A stretch of 50,615 nt of DNA from Pontibacillus yanchengensis Y32. GTDB lineage: Bacteria > Bacillota > Bacilli > Bacillales > BH030062. The notes under the pieces were generated by a model, which had not been told where the DNA came from, did no database searches, and saw nothing but the letters and a program-made list of their open reading frames with translations. The position numbers and the translations under genes are program-made. The stretch lies in the NCBI RefSeq assembly GCF_000770635.1, contig NZ_AVBF01000029.1, forward strand, positions 1 to 50,615, in the 5' to 3' direction. Below, piece after piece: positions 44,290-50,615 of this stretch; the first letter of the stretch is position 1, and every line of letters starts with the position of its first letter.

Positions 44290-44547
44290 TATCTCATACG
44301 TATGGTCTGTTGATGAGTTACAATGTTTTTACAAAAACATTACTCTTCATCTGAAGAAAGTGTTACTTTTGATACTATCGAAAACATAATGAATTGCGCA
44401 AGCGGCACGCAGGCTTATAAGGCGTAGATTAGTTCGATGTTACTGATTGATATGAGTTATACGAAGCAGATCTGATTCAAGGTGTAGGACAACTGAATAG
44501 GAAGGATTTACTAGTTTCTATGCGTTAAGTATAACTGAAGAAGAAAA
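44290..44547. other. radA-clpC intergenic region
   Basis: About 260 nt without a gene. It holds the repeat copy B and ends at the clpC terminator. No convincing -35/-10 pair for radA was recognised, although an AGATAATGG segment (44285-44294 region) could contain a -10 box. Confidence 0.5.
44433..44525. repeat. Dispersed intergenic repeat, diverged copy B
   Basis: Shares TTCGATGTTA (44433-44442) with the left part of the repeat and a later GGAAG-GATTT-ACTAGT-CT-TGCG pattern (44500-44524) with 50347-50369. Upstream GCGCAAGC (44396-44403) also recurs before copy A (15801-15808). It lies 20 nt beyond the clpC terminator. Similarity is patchy. Confidence 0.4.
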
Positions 44548-44574
44548 AATCGGAAGGCGGTATGCCTTCCGATT
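44544..44574 (-). terminator. Intrinsic terminator after clpC
   Basis: Minus strand: AATCGGAAGGC / GCCTTCCGATT stem of 11 bp with a 5 nt loop, then six T (44544-44549). It ends the ctsR operon about 20 nt past the clpC stop and separates it from radA. Confidence 0.92.
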
Positions 44575-44593
44575 TATAACTTTCACAAATCAC

Positions 44594-47041
44594 TTATGAA
44601 GTTTGAATGCTTTCTTTTGAAGAAACATAGAATTTGCCCTCTTCATCTACATCAATGGTTACATTTTGACCAGTAGAAATATTTTCTCTTAATAGTTCTT
44701 CTGATAGTAGATCTTCTACGTTCTTTTGAATGGAACGACGCAATGGTCTTGCACCATATTCCGGATCGAAGCCTTCATTCGCAATCTTATCCAATGCTTG
44801 ATCTGTTAAGTTGAATTCAACTTCATGCTCTGTTAAGCGTTTTTGAAGCTGCTTAACCATTAGAGACACAATTTCTTTCATGTGTTTCTTCTCTAGTGAA
44901 TGGAAGACAATAATTTCGTCTATACGGTTCAAGAACTCTGGACGGAACGCTTTCTTCATTTCATCCATAACCTTAGACTTCATGTCTTTGTAGCTTTGAT
45001 CAGCATCGCCAATACTAAAGCCTGCATATTTATTTTGCTTAAGTTCTGTGGCACCTACGTTAGATGTCATAATAATTACGGTATTACGGAAGTCTACCGT
45101 ACGCCCTTTAGAATCTGTTAGATGACCATCCTCTAGCACTTGTAAAAGGGTGTTAAATACATCAGGGTGCGCCTTCTCAATCTCATCTAATAAGATAACA
45201 GAGTATGGCTTCTGACGAACTTTCTCTGTTAATTGGCCACCTTCTTCATACCCTACATAACCAGGAGGTGAACCTACTAGTCTAGACGTAGAGTGTTTTT
45301 CCATGTACTCAGACATATCAACGCGAATCATGGCATCCTCTTCGCCGAACATCGTTTCCGCTAATGCTCGAGCTAGTTCCGTTTTACCTACACCTGTTGG
45401 GCCTAGGAAGATAAACGAGCCAATCGGACGCTTAGGATCTTTAAGTCCAGCACGTGCACGACGAATCGCTTTGGAAATAGAATTAACAGCATCTTCTTGA
45501 CCAATCACACGGCTATGAAGCACTTCTTCCATGTTCAGAAGACGTTCGCTTTCGTCTTTTGTTAGCTTAGAAACCGGAACTCCAGTCCAAGTGGATACAA
45601 TGGAGGCGATATCTTCTGTCGTAACTTCAGAATTCTCCTGCCCTTGCTTTTCCTTCCACTCGTCTTTCGTTTTATCTAGTTCTTCTCTTAGTTTCTGTTC
45701 GTTATCTCGTAAAGAAGCTGCCTTTTCAAATTCTTGACTCTGAACAGCTGCATCTTTTTCCTTACGAACCTCTTCTAGCTTATGCTCAAGTTCTTTAAGG
45801 TTAGGTGGTGCAGTGTAAGAACGCAGGCGTACTCTAGAAGCAGCCTCATCAATTAAGTCAATCGCTTTGTCTGGCAAGAAACGATCTTGAATATAGCGAT
45901 CAGATAACTGCACTGCAGACTTGATTGCTTCATCTGTAATCGTTACACGGTGGTGCGCTTCATAACGATCGCGTAGTCCTTGTAGAATTTGCTCAGATTC
46001 TTCTAAGTTTGGTTCATCCACTTGGATAGGTTGGAAACGACGCTCAAGCGCTGCGTCTTTTTCGATATATTTACGATATTCATCTAACGTTGTAGCACCG
46101 ATACATTGTAGGTCTCCACGAGCTAGAGATGGCTTCAAGATGTTAGAAGCGTCAATTGCGCCTTCTGCACCACCTGCTCCGATTAATGTGTGAAGTTCAT
46201 CAATGAATAGAATAATGTTACCTGCCTGGCGAATTTCTTCCATTACTTTTTTCAAGCGATCTTCAAATTCACCACGATATTTTGTGCCAGCTACAACTGT
46301 TCCCATATCTAGTGTCATTACTCGTTTATCACGAAGAATTTCAGGTACTTCATTGTTAATGATTTGTTGTGCTAATCCTTCAGCAATTGCTGTCTTACCA
46401 ACACCTGGTTCCCCAATAAGAACTGGATTGTTCTTAGTACGACGGCTTAGTACTTGGATGACACGTTCAATTTCTTCGCTACGACCAATAACTGGGTCAA
46501 TGTTACCTTCTTTAGCAACCGCAGTTAAATCACGTGCTAGAGAATCTAGCGTTGGTGTGTTCGCACTTGCAGATTGTCTACTACTTGAGTTATTTGATGT
46601 AGACTCATTGCTTCCTAGAAGCTGTAGTACTTGCTGACGTGCTTTGTTAAGGCTCACACCTAGATTATTTAGCACACGCGCTGCTACTCCTTCACCCTCA
46701 CGGATTAAACCAAGAAGGATATGCTCTGTACCTACATAGGAATGGCCTAATTTTCTAGCTTCATCCATAGATAACTCAATGACTTTTTTGGCACGGGGAG
46801 TATAATGAATGGTTTGAGAAACTTTATCTCCTGAACCAATTAACTGCTCCACTTCCTCTTGGATTTTATCTGAAGCCAGGCCTAGTGCTCCAAGAGCTTT
46901 GGCAGCAATGCCCTCACCTTCGCGAACCAATCCTAAAAGGATATGTTCTGTACCGATATTGTTGTGACCTAGACGTACGGCTTCTTCTTGAGCCAATGCC
47001 AATACCTTCTGTGCTCTTTCTGTAAAACGCCCAAACATCAT
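44594..47041 (-). CDS. clpC: ATP-dependent Clp protease ATP-binding subunit ClpC
   Basis: HSP100 unfoldase that feeds ClpP and, with McsB, degrades arginine-phosphorylated proteins and the CtsR repressor. The 815-residue product has duplicated N-domain repeats ([40 protein letters not shown]), the first Walker [10 protein letters not shown] near residue 207, the middle coiled-coil domain (about 410-480), the second Walker [10 protein letters not shown] near 545 and a C-terminal D2-small domain. The ClpP-contact loop lies after the second AAA core. It is the last gene of the CtsR-regulated operon. Confidence 0.98.
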   Translation of the reverse strand: MMFGRFTERAQKVLALAQEEAVRLGHNNIGTEHILLGLVREGEGIAAKALGALGLASDKIQEEVEQLIGSGDKVSQTIHYTPRAKKVIELSMDEARKLGHSYVGTEHILLGLIREGEGVAARVLNNLGVSLNKARQQVLQLLGSNESTSNNSSSRQSASANTPTLDSLARDLTAVAKEGNIDPVIGRSEEIERVIQVLSRRTKNNPVLIGEPGVGKTAIAEGLAQQIINNEVPEILRDKRVMTLDMGTVVAGTKYRGEFEDRLKKVMEEIRQAGNIILFIDELHTLIGAGGAEGAIDASNILKPSLARGDLQCIGATTLDEYRKYIEKDAALERRFQPIQVDEPNLEESEQILQGLRDRYEAHHRVTITDEAIKSAVQLSDRYIQDRFLPDKAIDLIDEAASRVRLRSYTAPPNLKELEHKLEEVRKEKDAAVQSQEFEKAASLRDNEQKLREELDKTKDEWKEKQGQENSEVTTEDIASIVSTWTGVPVSKLTKDESERLLNMEEVLHSRVIGQEDAVNSISKAIRRARAGLKDPKRPIGSFIFLGPTGVGKTELARALAETMFGEEDAMIRVDMSEYMEKHSTSRLVGSPPGYVGYEEGGQLTEKVRQKPYSVILLDEIEKAHPDVFNTLLQVLEDGHLTDSKGRTVDFRNTVIIMTSNVGATELKQNKYAGFSIGDADQSYKDMKSKVMDEMKKAFRPEFLNRIDEIIVFHSLEKKHMKEIVSLMVKQLQKRLTEHEVEFNLTDQALDKIANEGFDPEYGARPLRRSIQKNVEDLLSEELLRENISTGQNVTIDVDEEGKFYVSSKESIQTS

Positions 47042-47057
47042 AGGGCTTCCCTCCTAA

Positions 47058-48128
47058 CTATAAGTTGTTTTCTAATTTTAGTCGTTCTCGGATCAAGGAT
47101 GCCCTTCGAACATCCCTTTCCTCTGGAGATAGATTTTTCTGTGCATACTGTTGTAAAAACCCAGGTTGGGTGAGAATCATAAGTTCATTTAATATCGTCT
47201 TAGGTATATGTTGAATATACCCTAAGTCTATGCCCAAACGAACATCAGATAAACATTTTGATGCTTCTTTTGATTCAATAATTCTACTATTAGATAAAAT
47301 TCCATATGATCGGAAAATTTTATCTTCTAACTGGACACCTGATTGGTCCATAATACGTTTTCTAGCATTTCGTTCTTGTTCAATTAATTGTTGAACCACA
47401 CTTTTTAAATCCTCCACAATATCTGTCTCTGATTTACCAAGTGTAATCTGATTAGAAATTTGAAAGATATTACCTAAAGCTTCGCTACCTTCCCCGTAAA
47501 TTCCTCTAACAACTAATCCCAATTGATTGATTGCAGGAATCATTCGGTTAATTTGTTGGGTCATAACAAGAGCAGGCAAATGCATCATTACTGAAGCTCT
47601 CATGCCTGTGCCCACATTCGTAGGACAACTTGTTAAATAACCTCGATCTTCATCAAATGCATAGTTTATCTTTTCTTCTAACCAATCATCGAACTCAGAA
47701 GCCTGTTTCAACGCTTTTTCTAATTGAAATCCTGGGAAATAGAGTTGGATTCGAATATGGTCTTCTTCATTTACCATAACAGAAACTTGTTCATTCTTGG
47801 AGATTAACGCAGCTCCATGATTCGAATGTTCTACTAAATGAGGACTGATTAAATGTTTCTCTACTAATACTCTTTTTTGAATGGATTGCAGTTCATTCAT
47901 CCGTACCAGCTCAAATTGATGGTAGTTTCCAAATGATTGCTGCCCATATTCCTGTTGAAAAAAATCAAGGATGTGATCTAAATCTTCTTGATTAGCCAAT
48001 ATAGGAAAAGGGACCTGCTCAAAGTTACGGGCTAATCGAATTCGACTACTTAACACGATATCACTATCTGGTCCATTTTCTTGCATCCAAGGACTAATAG
48101 CTTCGTTAATAAATTGCTGCAAGGACAT
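47058..48128 (-). CDS. mcsB: Protein arginine kinase McsB
   Basis: Phosphorylates arginine residues of client proteins, tagging them for ClpCP, and inactivates CtsR. The 356-residue product has the ATP:guanido phosphotransferase fold: [16 protein letters not shown] for nucleotide binding, [20 protein letters not shown] with the essential Cys (near residue 168), and the C-terminal [13 protein letters not shown] element, which matches the phospho-arginine allosteric RDxxRA motif. Its ATG overlaps the mcsA stop (TAATG). Confidence 0.97.
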   Translation of the reverse strand: MSLQQFINEAISPWMQENGPDSDIVLSSRIRLARNFEQVPFPILANQEDLDHILDFFQQEYGQQSFGNYHQFELVRMNELQSIQKRVLVEKHLISPHLVEHSNHGAALISKNEQVSVMVNEEDHIRIQLYFPGFQLEKALKQASEFDDWLEEKINYAFDEDRGYLTSCPTNVGTGMRASVMMHLPALVMTQQINRMIPAINQLGLVVRGIYGEGSEALGNIFQISNQITLGKSETDIVEDLKSVVQQLIEQERNARKRIMDQSGVQLEDKIFRSYGILSNSRIIESKEASKCLSDVRLGIDLGYIQHIPKTILNELMILTQPGFLQQYAQKNLSPEERDVRRASLIRERLKLENNL

Positions 48129-48682
48129 TATTGATCACCATCCCCTTGCTCTGAATTCATCTGCTTCTCCAACATTCGAATTTGGTCTCTCACTTTCGCT
48201 GCTTCTTCAAATTCCTCTGACCGTATCAAATGATTTAATTTCTGACGCTGTTCTTCAATTTGCTTACGTACATGTATATCTCCACCCATGCGTTTTGGCA
48301 CCTTTCCGTCATGGACAGAGTTGCCACTATGCACTCTTCTAAAGATTGGATTTAGTTTTTCGCCAAAGGTTTTATAACATTTTGCACAACCAAACTTTCC
48401 TATCTTAGTGAACTCATCGTAGGTTAAACCACATTTTTCACATTGAAGTTTTGGTGGTGCTTCGTAGGAAGACGTTTGATTTTTAGACTGGGACATGGGA
48501 TAGGAGTCAAAATTAAACAACCCAGATAAAAGATTCGGTAATGAAAATGACTCACTATTTTGCGACATATACCCTTGTTCATACGCGCATTTTTCACACA
48601 CATGAACTTCTTTTTTATGACCATTTATGACTTGTGTAAAATGCAAGGTTGCAGGGCGTTGATGGCATTCTTGGCATTCCAT
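48128..48682 (-). CDS. mcsA: Zinc-finger activator McsA
   Basis: McsA activates McsB and helps sense thiol stress. The 184-residue product has four CxxC zinc pairs: CQEC (3-6), CEKC (29-32), CEKC (near 80) and CAKC (near 98), followed by a C-terminal UVR/coiled-coil motif ([20 protein letters not shown]) that contacts the Clp machinery. All eight cysteines are intact. It lies 17 nt after ctsR. Confidence 0.96.
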   Translation of the reverse strand: MECQECHQRPATLHFTQVINGHKKEVHVCEKCAYEQGYMSQNSESFSLPNLLSGLFNFDSYPMSQSKNQTSSYEAPPKLQCEKCGLTYDEFTKIGKFGCAKCYKTFGEKLNPIFRRVHSGNSVHDGKVPKRMGGDIHVRKQIEEQRQKLNHLIRSEEFEEAAKVRDQIRMLEKQMNSEQGDGDQ

Positions 48683-48699
48683 ACAACTTATCCCTCCCT

Positions 48700-49164
48700 T
48701 TATTCCTTATATTTTAAAGTAGCTAACATCGAAGCCAAAATACGTGATCGAAGTTCATCTCGCAATGATAGTTGAACGGCTAACACATCACGTGTAATAG
48801 CACTAACCATTAGCTTGGCCTCACGCTCCGTTATTAACTCTTCTTCTAGCAAACGCTCAATTATATCGATAGCACCTTGCTGAGATACTCTTGGTTCTAT
48901 TAATTTTATTAATTCATTCAAAAGCTGCATTTTGTCTTGGTGCTGAATACGAATGATGCGTATATAGCCACCGCCACCACGCTTGCTTTCTACTATATAT
49001 CCTTTTTCCACTGTAAACCTAGTATTAATCACGTAATTGATTTGTGATGGTACACACTGAAAATGATCAGCTACTTCACTTCGTTTAATTTCGATTGCAT
49101 TCTGGTTGTTAGACTCAATAATCTCTTTAAGATGAGCTTCAATGATATCGGATATATTCCGCAA
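48700..49164 (-). CDS. ctsR: Class III heat-shock repressor CtsR
   Basis: Winged-helix repressor of clp genes, inactivated by heat and by McsB. The 154-residue product begins M(TTG)RNISDIIEAHLKEIIESN, with the DNA-binding domain FQCVPSQINYVINTRFTVEK and the glycine-rich wing SKRGGGGYIRIIRI that senses temperature. The TTG at 49164 follows an AGGAGG tract; a reading from 49221 adds 19 residues that pass through the operator, so it is rejected. It is first in the operon. Confidence 0.96.
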   Translation of the reverse strand: MRNISDIIEAHLKEIIESNNQNAIEIKRSEVADHFQCVPSQINYVINTRFTVEKGYIVESKRGGGGYIRIIRIQHQDKMQLLNELIKLIEPRVSQQGAIDIIERLLEEELITEREAKLMVSAITRDVLAVQLSLRDELRSRILASMLATLKYKE

Positions 49165-49181
49165 GGTCCCCCCTCCTCTTC

Positions 49182-49204
49182 TTTGACTTTGACTATCTTT
49201 GACT
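49182..49204 (-). promoter_or_regulatory. CtsR operator with a third half-site
   Basis: Minus strand: AGTCAAA-GAT-AGTCAAA (49188-49204) matches the tandem RGTCAAANANRGTCAAA consensus exactly, with a further GTCAAA (49182-49187) following directly. It overlaps the predicted transcription start, so bound CtsR would block initiation; this is autoregulation. Confidence 0.93.
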
Positions 49205-49212
49205 ATACTTTT

Positions 49213-49240
49213 ATTATACAAATTTTAATGGAGAATGCAA
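49213..49240 (-). promoter_or_regulatory. Sigma-A promoter for the ctsR operon
   Basis: Minus strand: -35 TTGCAT (49235-49240), 16 bp spacer, -10 TATAAT (49213-49218). The operator begins 8 nt downstream of the -10 box. Confidence 0.82.
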
Positions 49241-49314
49241 CCAAAACACACTAGCACTATCTTAACCATTTTCTAAAGTGGATAGTATCGAAATCTGATT
49301 ATTTTCCAACAAAT

Positions 49315-50007
49315 TTATGAATGCCTATAGACACTCTTAACGTTAGTTAGCTTCGAAACTTCATCAAACAAAGAAATTTCATCTAAATTCTTCTGATGTT
49401 CCAATTCAATGTAGACATTCCGCTGACCTTCTTTATCACGTTCTACCTCAAAGGTTAATATGTGTAAATGATACTTATCAAAAATTTTGATTACTTCGCT
49501 CATTTCAAGTGAATCATCAGCAGTAATTTTCAAAAATGGATTTGACCTTTTTTTGACCAGCTTCTCTACATTATTCAACCCAATCAAACTTACTAAAACT
49601 ACAATTGTAGCTAATATCGCTGGACCATACATGCCTGCACCAATGACTAACCCTAATCCTGCAACTGTCCAGATCGATGCTGCTGTAGTTAAACCACGAA
49701 TAGTTATGCCATGAACCATAATGGTACCTGCACCTAAGAATCCTATACCACTAATGACATAGGAAGGAATCCTCGCTGGGTCAAAACGAATACTACCATG
49801 CTTATTTAAAAATGGATCAAACCCATATAAAGAGAGAAGCATCATTAGACATGCACCAACTCCAACTAAAATATGTGTCCGAAATCCAGCTGATCTATTT
49901 TTTATTTCTCGCTCAAAACCGATGACACCACATAGCACTACAGCGGTGACCAATCTAGATAACATCATAATGAAGTAATCATCCATAAATGTTTGTAATG
50001 ACAACAA
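49315..50007 (-). CDS. MgtC/SapB family membrane protein
   Basis: A 230-residue integral membrane protein of the MgtC/SapB (YhiD) family, members of which are linked to magnesium limitation, acid stress or, in pathogens, virulence; the role here is not known. The MgtC signature is in the first 150 residues: VVLCGVIGFEREIKNRSAGF, THILVGVGACLMMLLSLYGF, SGIGFLGAGTIMVHGITIRG and LTTAASIWTVAGLGLVIGAG. A soluble C-terminal domain of about 75 residues follows, ACT-like in appearance. The start is a TTG (50007, or 50004) after a GGGGGG tract and is uncertain. It lies between an rRNA operon and ctsR, without a clear promoter. Confidence 0.85.
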   Translation of the reverse strand: MLSLQTFMDDYFIMMLSRLVTAVVLCGVIGFEREIKNRSAGFRTHILVGVGACLMMLLSLYGFDPFLNKHGSIRFDPARIPSYVISGIGFLGAGTIMVHGITIRGLTTAASIWTVAGLGLVIGAGMYGPAILATIVVLVSLIGLNNVEKLVKKRSNPFLKITADDSLEMSEVIKIFDKYHLHILTFEVERDKEGQRNVYIELEHQKNLDEISLFDEVSKLTNVKSVYRHS

Positions 50008-50300
50008 AATCCCCCCTTCTCTTTTCTTAAATGATGACTGAAATTGGAGTGTATTCTAATCCTATTATTGTAGGGGTACTAGTATGTATGGTTACTAATG
50101 ATAAGAAGGAAATTGATAAAAGGGTCTATATAGTTTTCCCCTATTGAGGTAGTTACCAAACGTTAGTTTATTGTAAGGAGAGATTTAATGGGGTTTTGTA
50201 GAATATAGCAGGGGGCTTTACTACATACTTCAGTTCAATGATGATGCGTGCTAGAAACGTGATAATGTATTTTCTTTCCTCCTTAAGAGATAGAGTATAG
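50008..50300. other. Non-coding region upstream of the MgtC-family gene
   Basis: About 290 nt without a credible gene. No convincing promoter for the MgtC-family gene was identified. The sequence is AT-rich and leads into the repeat copy C. Confidence 0.5.
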
Positions 50301-50314
50301 CCGAAAACATGTGT

Positions 50315-50490
50315 GATTCGATGTTAACTTATCGTACGGAGGCGCTGGAAGCATACTAGTCACTGGGCGCCTTGGACACCCTCGACAGGCTTAATGCAAG
50401 TCTCCAAGTGCCGTTTTTTGCCACAGCGAGGATTGACTTAATACCCAGAGGAGGTAGGCGCTGGAGCTGGACGTGGACACTTCACTTTTT
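50315..50490. repeat. Dispersed intergenic repeat, longest copy C
   Basis: Left part 50315-50369 (GATTCGATGTTAACTTATCG, then TACGGAGGCGCTGGAAGC and ACTAGTCACTGGGCGC) matches copy A, and right part 50457-50490 (GGCGCTGGAGCTGGACGTGG, then ACACTTCACTTTT) also matches copy A. The middle (about 85 bp, 50370-50456) is missing from A. It lies about 55 nt beyond the 5S rRNA terminator, in the same orientation relative to the upstream transcript as copy A. Confidence 0.65.
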
Positions 50491-50545
50491 TAGTTATACA
50501 CAAGCATTGAATTTTATAATTTCTTATACGATAAAAAAATACGAT

Positions 50546-50582
50546 AAAAAAATCCCTTAGGAAACAAATTTCCTAAGGGATT
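50546..50582 (-). terminator. Intrinsic terminator of the rRNA operon
   Basis: Minus strand: AATCCCTTAGGAAA / TTTCCTAAGGGATT, 14 bp perfect stem with a 4 nt loop, then a T7 run. It starts 6 nt past the 5S rRNA 3' end. The ACGATAAAAAAA unit just beyond is duplicated (50528-50549). Confidence 0.93.
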
Positions 50583-50588
50583 GTGTGT

Positions 50589-50615
50589 GCATGGCGGCGT
50601 CCTACTCTTGCGGGG
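50589..50615 (-). rRNA. rrf: 5S ribosomal RNA, 3' end only
   Basis: The last 27 bases read on the minus strand as CCCCGCAAGAGTAGGACGCC followed by GCCATGC, the conserved 3' strand of 5S rRNA (closing the molecule stem). The gene runs off the window; the 16S and 23S genes are expected beyond it, as for the rrn operon upstream of ctsR in B. subtilis. The exact mature 3' end is approximate. Confidence 0.9.

Noticed and set aside
46203-46637. 144-codon open frame on the plus strand, antisense to clpC
   Set aside because: It mirrors a conserved clpC segment, has no ribosome-binding site or homology I recognise, and its serine/arginine-rich composition is that of a shadow frame.
49256-49286. Stem-loop ACTATC/GATAGT after the MgtC-family gene
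   Set aside because: Considered as a terminator, but no T-run follows on the minus strand and the inner stem is imperfect.
50372-50560. 62-codon plus-strand open frame near the right end
   Set aside because: Lies within the dispersed repeat and runs through the rRNA terminator; no family resemblance.

Overview
The window is a chromosomal segment of a low-GC Gram-positive bacterium of the Bacillaceae. Gene order follows the origin-proximal region of Bacillus subtilis almost gene for gene: rrn - ctsR-mcsA-mcsB-clpC - radA-disA - yacL-ispD-ispF - gltX - T-box - cysE-cysS-mrnC-rlmB-rae1 - sigH - rpmGB-secE-nusG - rplKA - rplJL - ybxB - rpoBC - ybxF-rpsL-rpsG-fusA-tuf - the S10/spc/alpha ribosomal protein clusters, ending in rpoA-rplQ. 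Protein sequences look like those of marine or halophilic relatives (Pontibacillus/Halobacillus/Virgibacillus type), but the species cannot be fixed from sequence alone. Every convincing gene lies on the minus strand, so the window is reversed relative to transcription; it reads from the right end (a partial 5S rRNA) to the left end (rplQ and its terminator).

Layout in the direction of transcription. 50615-50546: 3' end of a 5S rRNA and a strong terminator. 50550-50008: non-coding, with a dispersed repeat. 50007-49315: an MgtC/SapB-family membrane protein. 49240-44548: CtsR-controlled protein quality-control operon (ctsR, mcsA, mcsB, clpC). 44250-41796: radA-disA (DNA repair and c-di-AMP checkpoint). 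41790-39212: yacL, ispD, ispF. 39108-33554: gltX, a cysteine T-box, cysE, cysS, mrnC, rlmB, rae1. 33541-32820: sigH. 32811-28445: rpmGB, secE, nusG, L11-L1, L10-L7/L12, YbxB. 28258-20891: RNA polymerase beta and beta'. 20826-15939: ybxF, rpsL, rpsG, fusA, tuf, terminator. 15989-15014: about 1 kb without a gene. 15179-35: the S10-spc-alpha r-protein superoperon with secY, adk, map, infA, rpoA, rplQ.

The genes together supply the translation and transcription machinery (about 30 ribosomal proteins, EF-Tu, EF-G, IF-1, RNA polymerase alpha/beta/beta', NusG, SigH), the Sec translocon (SecY, SecE), two aminoacyl-tRNA synthetases, RNA maturation and decay enzymes, cysteine and isoprenoid biosynthesis, and heat-shock proteolysis. 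Most control is legible in the gaps: twelve sigma-A-type promoters with 16-18 bp spacers, a Cys T-box, an L10 leader with attenuator, a likely L1-binding element before rplK, a CtsR operator, and several intrinsic terminators.

I found no mobile element, CRISPR array, prophage or exotic defence system; the coding content is conserved core. The points that merit a second look are non-coding: a family of dispersed repeats placed just beyond three strong terminators (tuf, clpC, 5S rRNA), a hairpin that would bring a distant Shine-Dalgarno up to nusG, an attenuator-like hairpin before rpoB, a 5'-terminal stem-loop on tuf mRNA, and a palindrome upstream of rpoB.
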